NCBI GenBank assembly: GCA_028023455.1
Contig: JAQFVV010006246.1
Location: 5,966,363-6,030,362, forward strand
DNA: 64,000 nt
Direction of reading: 5' to 3'
DNA from: Epiperipatus broadwayi
Lineage: Eukaryota; Onychophora; Udeonychophora; Euonychophora; Peripatidae
Positions within the stretch are counted from its first letter, which is position 1. The number at the start of each line of letters is the position of its first letter. Made by a program: the position numbers and the translations under genes. Positions 1 through 10,638 of this stretch are shown piece after piece. The notes under the pieces were generated by a model. That model was not told where the DNA came from. It saw only the letters and a program-made list of their open reading frames with translations, and searched no databases.

Positions 1-1400
1 TGTTATTTGTATTTGTTTTTTATTATAGGTTTGTGAGGTTTAGTTTTTAATAATTTTTTATTGAATAATATTTAGAAAATTTAAAAAAATATCTAGATTA
101 GGAGATAGAAGAGAATCTTTAAGATAAGCAGATTTATTTTCTTAAAAAATCTAGGGAAATTATAATGTTTTTTTGTGGGAGTTGTATTTATAGTTTTAAG
201 AAGAATAGATAATTGTTTAAGAATCAGAATGTAGTTTTGAATTTATAAATGTTTATTTTGAATAGTTTTTTGAAAGAGAATTTTATTAAGCTTTATAAAT
301 TTATTTCTGAATATAAAAGGAATAAGTATTATTTAGATAAGAGACAAGATTTTAATTCTATTTTAACTTTTTTTATAAGGTAATTTACAATAAATATGTC
401 AAATTTCTAGTTTCATTGGTGATTAATCTAAAAACTAATTGTTTGGTATGTAGTCACAATGTTAAGAATAAGAATTTAAGATCTATAATTAAACCTACTA
501 GCTATCAATCTGTATCCCATGAAGTAGCAGTTTTGAAAAATTATTGCTATAGAAATCAGAGATTAAACAATTCTAATGAGGTGGTTTTATTTCTGAAAGG
601 TCAATTTTATAAAGACTATTTGAAGGTTGGCTACTCTGATAAATTTATTAAAAGTAATTTGTGTAATAGTAATTATGTTGGTGGTTAATAATTATGATAA
701 TGTGAAGAATGAAGACAAATATAATTTTACTTTTATTTCTTTGCCTTTTAAATTGTCTCCTTATAGAATTATAAATAAAAATAGTAATTTGTTTTTAAAT
801 AAGAAAATTACTTGGAAAAGGGGTATTACTTTGAATAATTTATTAAACAATCCCAAAAATTTTTTGATAGGAAGATTTTTGTAAGAAGCTCAGAATAGTT
901 TGAGCTTAAATGACAATAAAAGTACATAAAAATTGAGTTATGTTTTTATCTTACTTGCCTTCTTATAGAATTGTAAGTAAAAAAAGTATTGTTTGGAAAT
1001 AAGAAAATTGCTTGAAAAAGGGGTAATACTTTGAAGAATTTATTAAACAATATAAAGAACATTTTTGGTAGAAATTCTATTCTTGGAGTAGTGTATATTT
1101 CCCTTGTTTTTGTAAGAATGTATAAATAGGTCAGAGGAGTTTGAGCTTAAACAAAATAATAAAAATATATAAAGATAGAGTTACAAATGAATATCCCAGT
1201 TCTACTTTATATATCGTGTAAGAGATGTAGGGCACACTATTAGTTTTGATGAGGCTAATGTTGTTTTCTTTGAAAGAAATGAAATAAAAAAAAAAAATCT
1301 TTACTATTAAACATTTATGATTCTAAAGCAATTAATTGGAATTGGGGGTAATATTCAGTATAAAATTGGTTATGTTTTAATTCTTTACAATTGACAAGTC
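1..1400 (+). pseudogene. Decayed Penelope-like (GIY-YIG) retroelement fragment
   Basis: Three reading frames across this stretch together give a broken protein resembling the part of Penelope-like elements from the linker to the C-terminus. Positions 1-410 read as a lysine/leucine-rich helical stretch with stops. Positions 416-688 and 627-884 are short open frames in different phases; the second contains FISLPFKLSPYRI followed by an asparagine/leucine-rich TLNNLLNNPK-like block, which resembles the segment preceding the GIY-YIG endonuclease. Around 1235-1345 the phrases ANVVFFERNEIKKK and IYDSKAINWNWG resemble the C-terminal conserved block of these endonuclease modules. No intact catalytic motif remains. 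A diverged tandem duplication (about 745-890 and 955-1080) repeats part of the coding sequence. It is probably a dead copy; another GIY-YIG-linked retroelement family is possible. Confidence 0.45.
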
Positions 1401-2110
1401 TGCTTACAGCACTGAAATTATTGGTTGTATTTTAGCATTTATTTTCTTTGGCTAGTCTGACTTGTTATATGTGAGGTAATTTGGATTATATATGCATAAT
1501 GTAATATATATATATGTGTGTGTGTGTAATAAAATAAACTGAAATTAATTTTATAAAGTTTAATAACTAGAATTAAATTTTTAAATAAATATTAGGTATA
1601 GCTAATTTATGGTGATCTGTCACTCATATATATATATATGCATAACTGTGCATGATATAGAGTAGTGATAAAATGTAAAATCTAGAGCTTAAAGTCCATG
1701 AATTATAACTAATTTTTGTTATTTCTCTTATAAATCCCCAGCAAAAACTATTTGATTATATATATATGCACAGAAACAAACAAAAAAGACTAGAGAAATG
1801 AACAAATGAAAAGATATTGATTTAAATAAGCCAGTTAAACATCTGAAAGGCAATCAGAAGACAGAGAAGGAGTAAGAAATGAATGGACAGCATTTTAAAA
1901 TAAATCCATTGAATATCTGAAGTAGTTGGAAAGCGAACATCACTAAAAAAAAAAGTAAAAACATATAATTATATAATATTATAAAGACAATTATTTATTA
2001 TTCAAGTTTATTTTTCACTAAATTTAAAATGTGATGTTAATTTATTAAATAAAATAACATTAAAATATTATCACGTGATTTTAATATTGATTTCTTTTTT
2101 TTTTCTTTTT
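1400..2110. other. AT-rich intergenic stretch upstream of the GT92 gene
   Basis: No coding potential is visible. It contains short TA and TG microsatellites (about 1506-1530 and 1630-1642). It ends in a long pyrimidine tract that serves as a possible splice acceptor for the gene that follows. Confidence 0.6.
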
Positions 2111-2115
2111 TTTAG
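2092..2115 (+). promoter_or_regulatory. Candidate 3' splice site in the 5' UTR of the GT92 gene
   Basis: A run of about 20 T residues broken by one C ends in TTTAG at 2111-2115, 41 bases before the start codon. A polypyrimidine tract plus AG is the canonical acceptor form, so the mRNA may have a spliced 5' leader whose upstream exon lies elsewhere. Transcript data would be needed to confirm it. Confidence 0.4.
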
Positions 2116-2156
2116 TGCAATATTTTTGGCGTATGTAATCATTAAAACAAAGAAAA

Positions 2157-3509
2157 ATGAAAAAGAATCTCATTTTGACTCTATGTTTGCTATTCGGTAT
2201 TATTAATTTAATAATCAGTATCTATTATATACTTTATATACAAACTCTTTTTAAGACAGATTTACAACTATATGAACCACATCGTTGGAAGTCATATAAA
2301 CAAAATCAATTGTATTTAAATAAACAAAAGATACTTCATAAATTAAAAACACAAGTAAATTCAAAATCAAATCTTTTCTCAATAAATAATTCTTATAAAA
2401 TCTGTGACCATGACAGTTTAAAAAATGTAGGTTTCATTCAAATAAATTCGGATCTATACATTTACAGTGCCTTTGTCGATGATCGTTATGCATCCTTAGG
2501 AAAAATGATTCGCATGATAACTGCACTACGTAAAAGCATATTTATGCAATTAAAATGCTTTTTCAAATTTGGAAAGACAACACTTTTCAGTAACATCCTA
2601 AAGTATGAAATGTGTGAAAATCATAATAAGTTATTTGGTGGGTTTATTTTAAGCTGTCAAATTCCCAAAGGATTGCCTTCAATCCCTTGCTTTTTTTATG
2701 TAGGAGAGAAAAATAATTATGAAAATAATAAAATACCTTTAATTAATAACTTAGATAAACTCAAGACTTTTCCAAAATATAAATTTGCTGTTTTTATTTC
2801 ACCATTATATAATGAAATTAATGGCAATAGGTTAATAGAAGTTGTTGAATTATCTCGAATTTTGGGAGCTGAACATTTTTATTTTTATATCACACCCTAT
2901 ATGAAAGGAAATGATGTTCATAAAATATTAAATTATTATCAAACTGTAGGAATAGCTACTTTGTTGTCTTGGAATGGTTCTTTTGATGTTGAGAAAGCTT
3001 GGAATTATGGGCAACTTATAGCTATAAATGATTGTTTATATCGAGCAATGGGAAGTGTGAAATTTCTTTTTTTCCAAGATTTAGATGAAAATCTTATTCC
3101 AACTAATTCTTATTCATGGAATCAAATGGTAAATCAATTATGGAAAAATGTTACTACATGTGGTTTTAAATTCCAATCTTGGATTATAAACATATGGATA
3201 AATTCAACATATATTCCAAAAACTCCTAACAACTTTAATTTGCAAACTCTTCATAAACGATGTAAAAGCCATCCTGATATCATGAGAACAAAGTGTCTAA
3301 TAGAACCCTACAAAGTTTTTGAAATGGGTATTCATCATATAAGTAAACAGGCCTATGAAGAATTAATACCACTTAAAGCTATGACCTCATTTGCTCAAAT
3401 ATACCACTATAAAGATTTTAGAATAACCAATTGCGAAACTGATGATACTATTTTAAAGTATGAAGAAGCATTAATTCTAAATTATAAAGATGTTTTAAAA
3501 AATTTTTAA
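2157..3509 (+). CDS. GT92 (DUF23) family glycosyltransferase, type II membrane protein
   Basis: A 450-residue uninterrupted frame. A hydrophobic segment at residues about 5-29 after a short Lys-Lys N-terminus fits a signal anchor of a Golgi type II enzyme. A stem of about 60 residues follows. The catalytic domain begins near residue 205 with FAVFISPLYN. It contains the family blocks LGAEHFYFYI (about 241), YGQLIAINDCLYR (about 283-295) and the acidic FFQDLDENLIP block (about 305-315). DLDE is the DxD-like motif expected to bind the metal and nucleotide sugar. GT92 members include beta-1,4-galactosyltransferases acting on core fucose of N-glycans (C. elegans GALT-1); the donor and acceptor here are not predictable. 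Many members have F or Y where this protein has N after DLDE. The length is normal, several cysteines are spaced as in secretory enzymes, and no stops or frameshifts are present. The start was chosen as the first ATG after the candidate acceptor and gives the membrane anchor. The CDS has no intron, so a retrocopy is possible. Confidence 0.88.
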   Translation: MKKNLILTLCLLFGIINLIISIYYILYIQTLFKTDLQLYEPHRWKSYKQNQLYLNKQKILHKLKTQVNSKSNLFSINNSYKICDHDSLKNVGFIQINSDLYIYSAFVDDRYASLGKMIRMITALRKSIFMQLKCFFKFGKTTLFSNILKYEMCENHNKLFGGFILSCQIPKGLPSIPCFFYVGEKNNYENNKIPLINNLDKLKTFPKYKFAVFISPLYNEINGNRLIEVVELSRILGAEHFYFYITPYMKGNDVHKILNYYQTVGIATLLSWNGSFDVEKAWNYGQLIAINDCLYRAMGSVKFLFFQDLDENLIPTNSYSWNQMVNQLWKNVTTCGFKFQSWIINIWINSTYIPKTPNNFNLQTLHKRCKSHPDIMRTKCLIEPYKVFEMGIHHISKQAYEELIPLKAMTSFAQIYHYKDFRITNCETDDTILKYEEALILNYKDVLKNF

Positions 3510-3669
3510 AATTGATAAAAAACACTATTTTGATTTGATTTATTACTTCCAGTATATATATTAAATTGTTAAAATTTTAGCTTTTTCACCAGATCTTCAT
3601 AAAAAAAAACATTGAAGGATTAAAATATTGCTCATTGGTGAGGAAGTGAATGACCCTCCCTTTTTTTTT

Positions 3670-5260
3670 TTACCTATTGCTGTTTTAGCAGCAGCAAATT
3701 TTTCCTTCTCTACCTCTATGCTACCTATTGTAACCTTTAGTAATTAATAGACATCAGATGATAGTATTTAATAAATACCTATCCTATGCTGTTCTATTCA
3801 ATATCTCCAGACTAATTTTAAAATTATAGCTTTCATCAGTGAGAAGTTTTGGATCCTGAACACCTGGTCTAATACAACTTTCTTCTAGCAATCATTATTT
3901 ACTTCTCTCAAACTAAAAAACATGTTTTCCATCTTATTCAAATTGCTTATATAAATCTAAAACCAATTTTGTTTCCATATGTTATGGGGTCTTTAGTTCT
4001 TTAACAACTATAAGCATCTCTATTCATTGGCTATGATTTTTGTGTAAATCAATAAATATTACAATGTTGTCACATGACTCCAGCATATATATTGCTGTTT
4101 TAGCGGGATATATTTTTATTTCGCCACCTCTATACCAAGATGACAATTCTTAATCAATCCTTATTTCTGTGCTGTCCTATCCAATATCCCAACACTAATT
4201 TAATCTTATGACTTTCATTAGTGATGAGCTTTAGAACTCAGAACAGTACACCTGAACCTGTATGATGAAATGCATTTTCCTTTTGGCTACCATCATTTAC
4301 CCCTCCACTATACTATAAAGGTATCAGTCCAAACTGAAAAATATATAATTGTTTTCAATATTAATCAATATGATTGTGTAATTATATAGATCTGAGGCCA
4401 GATCAGTTTCCACATATACATCTCCATTCTGTGGCTAGGACAACATAATATATAGAAACTGAACTGGTTTCAGATTTATATTACTACACAAACAGTTGGG
4501 TAAGATTGAAAATATTTATACATGTTTGAGTTTGGATGACAGCTTGATAGTATAATAATGAGATAAATGATATTTTCTAGAAGGAAGATGCATTAGATTC
4601 TAAAGATCCAGAAGCACTGTTTCAAAATCCAAAGCTCATCACCAATTGAAGCCATAAGCTTAAAACTAGTCTGTGATATTGGATAGAACAGCACAGGATA
4701 GGGATTTATTAAGGATTATGATCTGGTATTTATTAATTAATAAAGCTTACAGCTGGTGTCATAGAGGTAATGAAAGAAAAATGTATACTGCTAAAACTGC
4801 AGTATGTAAGCTGAAATCATGCAATAAAATTATTTGATATTTCATTGGTTTATAACAAATCCTGACCAACAGAGTAGAAGAACCTATTAGTTGCTAAAAA
4901 TCTAAGGACACCATAGTATATAAACACTGAACTGATGCCAGATCTATATGCCTATATAAGAAAGTTGTCTAAGATTGAAAACCATGATTTTCAGCTTGAT
5001 AGTATAAAAAGAGTTGACTGATTGTTGCTAGAAAAAAGGTGCAACAGATCCTATAGGTCCAAATGCATTGTTTCAAGATCCAAGATGCTCACTGATAAAA
5101 GCCATAAGCTTGAAATTAGAAATTTATTAAGCAATATCAGCTGGCATCTATTAGTTATTAACCTTAGAGTATGTGGCATAGAGGTGGTGAAAACATGTAT
5201 GCTGCTTCAAAAGCAAAACAGTAAGTATGTTCAGTATTTTCTGGAAGGTTTATGATGATG
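3670..5260. repeat. Palindromic array of four ~410-bp repeat units (+ + - -)
   Basis: Two direct units (about 3670-4080 and 4085-4440) are followed by two inverted units (about 4445-4850 and 4855-5260), with the axis of symmetry near 4440-4445. Shared words include CTATCC..TGCTGT, CCAATATC, CTTTCATCAGTGA and TTTTAGC; the inverted units carry their complements. The units have diverged noticeably. The open frame at 5022-5255 lies within the last unit and is not considered a gene. The same family recurs at 59.3-60.15 kb. Confidence 0.8.
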
Positions 5261-5460
5261 GTGTTCTAGTCATATTTTTATACTGGACTATTTCCATCAT
5301 CTAATATGTGTATTGAATGTCTTTAGAAAAATTTAAGTTTATTTAAATATTCCAAATGCATTCAACTGTTAGTAATAGCACACCAAACAGGTTAGTATAT
5401 GCATAATGTTTTGAGCGATATAATTCTCCCCTCTTCATGTATTTCTGGCCTGATCAGTGA

Positions 5461-5550
5461 CAGTACTAGCATGGGATTTGAACCTGGATCCTTAGATTCA
5501 TGATTATTGAATTTTAAGGTAATGCTCTAACCAACTGAGTCATCCTGCCA
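5461..5550 (-). repeat. tRNA-derived SINE head (left arm)
   Basis: Read on the minus strand, a TGGCAGGATGACTCAGTTGG start carries an A-box-like TGACTCAGTTGG. It is followed about 45 bases later by a perfect B box, GGTTCAAATCC. The spacing and the D-arm continuation GTTAGAGCA are those of a tRNA, but the anticodon arm is not foldable as a normal tRNA. It is therefore a tRNA-derived pol III promoter, not a tRNA gene. It lies directly downstream of the Penelope-like 3' end. Confidence 0.7.
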
Positions 5551-5639
5551 AAGACAACAATTAGTAGAAATTGCATATACTTATCTATGAGGTTCCTCCT
5601 GATTTCTCCACTTTTTCCTAAGAGCAATGTTGGGTTAGT

Positions 5640-7595
5640 GGTTTCCATACATTATGTATAATCACACTAGTTGGCTTATGGAATTTTTTGCCATTGTCAT
5701 GTGAGCAGCTTCTTTAAATTTTATTCTTTGTACCTTTTCTTCTCTATGCAATATTTTTGTATTTTTCCAATTGAACACATGTTCATTGGTACATACATGG
5801 TCTGCTATCTTAGACACATCTGATTTCTCTATTCTAATCATCAGTTTATGTTCTTGCAAGTGCTTTTCAATGTAACAACTGGTCTTACCAATATTTGTTT
5901 TTCTACACTCAGATGGTATTTCATAGAAGCATCCTTTTCTTTTCGGCATTTCAAGTTTAGGCTTTGTAGATGTTAGAACTCCTCATAGTGTGGTATGGCC
6001 CTGGAAAGCTGTTCTGATGTTTTACTGATTGCAGATTTTCCTTAATTTGCCTGCTATTTTTGAAAATGTATGGGTACACTACAGTACTAATAATTATCTT
6101 TTCTCTTGATGGTTCTTTTTGTTATCTATTTAATGTTTTCTTCATAACAACTGATGGATAACCATTTTTCATAAGAGTTTGTTCTATATAGATCTTTTCT
6201 TTTTCCAAATTGCTGCTTTCTGAACAAACTTCTTTTGCTCTGTTCCATAGTGATAGATAGTATTACTCTGTGTTTTGTGTTTCTGGTGTGATTGGATGTG
6301 TAGGCTATGTATTTTTCTGTATCTATAGGTTTTTTGATAAACTCTAATTTTGATTTTGGTGTGAGGGAGTTTTGTCACAAGAACATCTAAGCATGCCAAT
6401 TTTCTGTTCTTGTTTTGATTCTGTTGTGAGTTTAATCGAAGGTGATATGTTGTTGATGTGTTTCAAAAAAGTTTGTAGCAGTGCTGCACCATGTGGCCAT
6501 ACAACAAATGTATCATCCACATAGTGAATCAAACTTTAGGTGGATATGGAGTAGTTTTTATGGCTGTGGTTTCAAGTTCTTCTTTGTAAATATTGCTAAT
6601 CAGGGAAGACAATGGCGAGCCCATAGACAATCCTTGATTTTTTTTAGAAGAATTCTGTGTTATATTGAAAGTAGGTTGTTTTTATACAGAATGTTTATAA
6701 TTCCATTATACTATCAATGGGAGTAACTGCTCTGGCTTGTAAACTAGTATCACAATTTAATCTTTTTGTTACAATAGACAATGCTTCTTCACAGGGTAAA
6801 TTTGTTAATAAACTTTCCATATCAAGGATTACCAGTAAGTCATTTCTTTTAATTTTCATGTTTTTGATTAATTCTATAAAGTGTCTAGAATCCCTGACAA
6901 AGGACTGTGTCTTGTATGCCAAGGACTTAGAACTTTGAAAAGAAATCTTGCCAAATTTTGGCAAGGTGAATCTTTTGAACTAACAATAAGTCTTAATGAA
7001 GTAGGTAGACCATAAAGATGAGAAATTTTTCTAAAATATGATGTTATTTTACTTTTTTCTGAATCAGTGAAGTACCTGCGATGCTTTTTGAGTAATGCTT
7101 GTAACTTTGTTTTCGTACTCGGTATCGGATTTTTTGCCATTTTTCTACATTGGCCTGCTGTGAGTTCTTGTATTTTGTTGTCATAATCAATTGTGTCCAT
7201 TACAACTGTCACATTACCTTTGTCATCAGGGAGAATAATTATATATTTATCTACTTTGAGAGATTTAAGTGCTTTCTTTTCTCCATAGGTTATATTTGAT
7301 TTCAATTTTTATTGCTTGTCAAGTATCTCCAGAATAGTTCTGCTGCTTTTTCTAAAGGCATTTTTTTGAGTGATTTCCTCAGTGGCTGCCATTATATCTA
7401 ATAAAGTGATATATTAGACAATGTTTTGGCAAAGTTTAATCCTATTTCAAAAACAGATGTTGTTAAATTGCTAGGTACATTATGATTTTTGATATGCCCA
7501 TGTAGGTTAGCAAGTTTTTTCTTTTGTCATTTATTTTTCCATATAATTTAGAATATGATTTTCATACTACTTGAGAAACTCTCATGAACTTTACA
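5640..7595 (-). pseudogene. Penelope-like element, RT plus GIY-YIG endonuclease, frameshifted
   Basis: The minus strand encodes, in order, a protein broken into at least five frames. Frame 7305-6874 holds the N-terminal RT region (LPDDKGNVTVVMDTIDYDNK). Frame 6964-6695 holds SFVRDSRHFIELIKNMKI and a DMESLLTNLP block, equivalent to the FDVxSLFTNVP motif. The active-site YVDDTFVVWPHG lies in 6532-6344, LDVLVTKLPH in 6399-6184, and the endonuclease part in 5949-5662, where the usual Y-I-G appears as NIGKT with an EH motif downstream (LQEHK). Penelope-like elements are retroelements related to telomerase, with an RT joined to a GIY-YIG nuclease. Frameshifts and stops show that it is dead, although the RT catalytic DD pair is still readable. 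The start of the element is lost at about 7595, where it meets the inverted partner. Confidence 0.85.
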
Positions 7596-7599
7596 AACC

Positions 7600-8640
7600 A
7601 TAACAGCTCTTCCTATTGGTAGTATAATGGAACTATTAACATTCTGTATAAAAACAACCTACTTTCAATATGACACAGAATTCCTCAAACAAAATCAAGG
7701 AATGGCTATGGGCCCACCATTGTCTCCTCTGATTAGCAGTATTTACATGGAAGAATTTGAAACCACTGCCATAAAAACTACTCCATATCCACCTAAAGTT
7801 TGCCTTCACTATGTGGATGATACCTTTGTTGTATGGTCACATGGTGAAGTGCTATACAAACTTTCTTGAAACATGTCAACAATATAATACCTTCAATTAA
7901 ATTCACAATAAAATCAGAAAAACAAAAATTGGCATTCTTAGATGTTCTTGTGGCAAGTCTCCCTCATAGTAAAATCAAAACTACAGTTTACTGAAAACCT
8001 ACATGTATAGAAAAATATCTAGCCTATACATCCAAACACATCAGAAATACAAAACATGGAGTTATACTGTGGAACACAGTAAAAGAAGTTTGTTCAGAAA
8101 CCAGCAATTTGGAAAAAGAAAAGATTTATATAGAACAAACTCTTGTGCAAAATAGTTATCCATCAGCTGTGACAACAAAAATAACCATCAAGAGAAAAGA
8201 CAATTATTAGTATTGTAGTGTACCCATACATTCCAAAAATAGCAGACAAATTTTAAGGAAAATCTGCAATCAGTATAACACCAGAACAGCTTTCCAGAGC
8301 CATACCATACTACAAGGAGTTCTAACATCTACAAAACCTAAACTTGAAATGCCGAAAAAAACTGCATCTATGAAATACCATGTGAATGTGAAAGGACATA
8401 TATTGGTGAGACCAGTCAATGCATTGAAAGTGCTTGCAAGAACATAAACTGATGATTAGAAAAGAAAAAAACAGATGTGTCTAATGTAGCAGACCATATA
8501 TGTCAATGAATAAATGTTCAATTGGGAAAATACAAAAATATTGGATAGAAAAGAAAAGGTACAAAGAAGAAAATTTAAAGAAGCTGCTCACATGACAATG
8601 GCAAGAAATTTCATAAGCCAACTAGTGTGACTATACATAA
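7600..8640 (+). pseudogene. Second Penelope-like copy, 5'-truncated, inverted to the first
   Basis: The open frame 7627-7869 carries GMAMGPPLSPLISSIYMEEF and the catalytic YVDDTFVVWSHG, the two best-conserved RT blocks of Penelope-like elements. Downstream frames are broken but match the left copy through the endonuclease region: the EHKL word is readable near 8440 and the 3' end is near 8630. It starts inside the RT, so the upstream half is missing. Full-length Penelope elements are known to be preceded by an inverted truncated copy, and this layout fits that habit. Confidence 0.82.
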
Positions 8641-8739
8641 TGTATGGAAACCACTAATCAACCTTGCTCTTAGAAAAAAGTAGAGAAATCAGAGGAACCT
8701 CATAGATAAGTATATGAAATTTCTACTGAATGTTGCCTT

Positions 8740-8829
8740 TGGCAGGATGACTCATGTAGTTAGAGCATTACTTTAAAATTCAATAATCAAGAATCTAATG
8801 AACCAGGTTCAAATTCTGTGCTAGTACTG
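8740..8829 (+). repeat. tRNA-derived SINE head (right arm)
   Basis: TGGCAGGATGACTCATGTAG at the start and a B box, GGTTCAAATTC (one change from consensus), mirror the left-arm module. It is placed about 100 bases downstream of the Penelope-like stop, exactly as in the other arm. Confidence 0.65.
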
Positions 8830-9029
8830 TCACTGGTCAGGTCAGCAACATCTGAAAAAAAGGGGAGAATTATACCTTTTGAAATGTTGTGCATAATATA
8901 CTAACCTGTTTGATATGCTATTACTAACAGTTGAATGTATTTGGAATTTTAAATACAGTTAAGTTTTTCTTAAGACATTTAATATGCATATTAGATGATG
9001 AAAATAGTCTAATATAAAAATACAAATAA

Positions 9030-10636
9030 GTACGCATAGTTTAAATGATTAGCTGAGATGACAATGGGTTAACTACTTGAAAAGAAAAACTCTGAGAGAA
9101 AAATTAACCTAATCAAGACAAATTCAAGTTTTAAGCATTGTAAGCTGATGCATGTGTAAACACACAGAAAGCTATGAATACATTGGTGTAAAGTATGATG
9201 ATGAAGACATTGCGGGCAGAATCTTGGTTAACTGATGACGCCTGTTTCTACCAGCAATACATTTTGGGATTATTGCTTTTTCCATATGTTTCTTTATTCA
9301 TTTGTTTTAAAGGTGGACCTAGTTTTTGAAAAATATATACTGTACTGAACGGTACAAATATTTTATATTGTGTAAATAAAGTTTTAATTAAATTATATAT
9401 GTTGTTCTGACAGTATTGTATATTATTTCTCCCAGAAAAGACGCTATAAATAAAATGGTCAAATAAATTATGCACAGTTACTAAAGTCCATTCAGTCATA
9501 TTGTTGTTGAAATTGTAAGCGGTAGTACGCAGTTGAAATTAATCGATCAACTGCGAAAAAGAAAACAGACATCGAAAGTAAACTGTCTTCTTAGAAGGGA
9601 TAAATGAAGATAGTATTCAGAAAAACTTTACTGTTGAAGGCCTAAATGGATACTGTTGTATATAGACTTATTTAGACAAATAAAAACTTTATTATTATAA
9701 ATGGACTGTACAATTATTAGTGGTATTCATTTATTTGAAACGGAAAAATTATTTTGTTAATAGTATCATTTATTTATTATTATATTGTTAAAATGGTACA
9801 GCTGACAGAATTAAACTTACAGAAATGTGTGTATCTTATCATTGTTGCCTTCCACAGTTTAGTACATCTCCCCGTGGACACCATATACAGAAAGTTATAT
9901 TTAATATGAATTGTTTAAAATGTTGGTTAATTTGATTTTTAAAATGTTCCAGACATTCAGATGACAAACATTTAGAATAGTGCAAACGTTATGAAGTAAA
10001 AATTTATATACAATATATATTTTAAATTCAAAATATTTTTCTAGGTAATATTTCTTTTTATTATTGTTATCAAAGAAACATGCCTATTTTTGAATAAGAG
10101 ATTTTTTACTTTTTTTATTGTTTTAAGCTAAAATTTTATTTTTACACTTTATTCAACAATTTGTAAAAATGAAGTATTTGTTTATTAGTTTTTGTCTTGT
10201 AGTACTGGAGAAATAAAGTATTTTTAACAAGTTTTAATGAATTGCAAGATAAATAATGTCAGTTTAAGAGATAGGAAGTTGCTTTATATAATTTTCAGAC
10301 AAATTCTGGGGTCTTTGCATATTGTAAAACTTATCAAAGTCTACCAGAGTTTCTTTACTTTGAGTAATATTTTATTAGAAATTATTAAGGACAGTCTGAA
10401 TTTATTAAAAGGTGACTAAAACATAGGCAGTTCTATAAATTTTAAGAATAAAGAATAAATTATGTTTTTTTAATATTCATAGAAATATGAAAATTCCATG
10501 TCCAAGATTGAAAAAAATATCATATTCATTTGTTCCATTTATATTAACCTAGAATGTTTAAATCTTTAACTAATAATAATTTTGAAACAATAAAATTGCC
10601 AGCAACAATAATAGTAAACAAGCACTCATAAACAAG
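9030..10636. other. Non-coding AT-rich stretch
   Basis: No recognised gene. The patch 9480-9700 is slightly less AT-rich and ends with AATAAAAACTTTATT, which could be a polyadenylation signal. The minus-strand frame 9248-9499 has no recognisable domain. Confidence 0.5.
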
Positions 10637-10638
10637 TA

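Larger units (their letters stand above)
5281..9020. repeat. Large inverted repeat made by two head-to-head Penelope-like copies
   Basis: The segment 5281-6750 is the reverse complement of about 7610-9020, at roughly 85-90% identity by eye. The arms include the C-terminal part of a Penelope-like element, its 3' untranslated region, a tRNA-like module and about 180 bp beyond it. The left copy extends further toward the centre (to about 7595) than the right copy. Confidence 0.8.

Noticed and set aside
5461-5550. Functional tRNA gene
   Set aside because: A and B boxes are present but the anticodon arm and acceptor stem do not pair; duplicated with the Penelope arms, so SINE-type.
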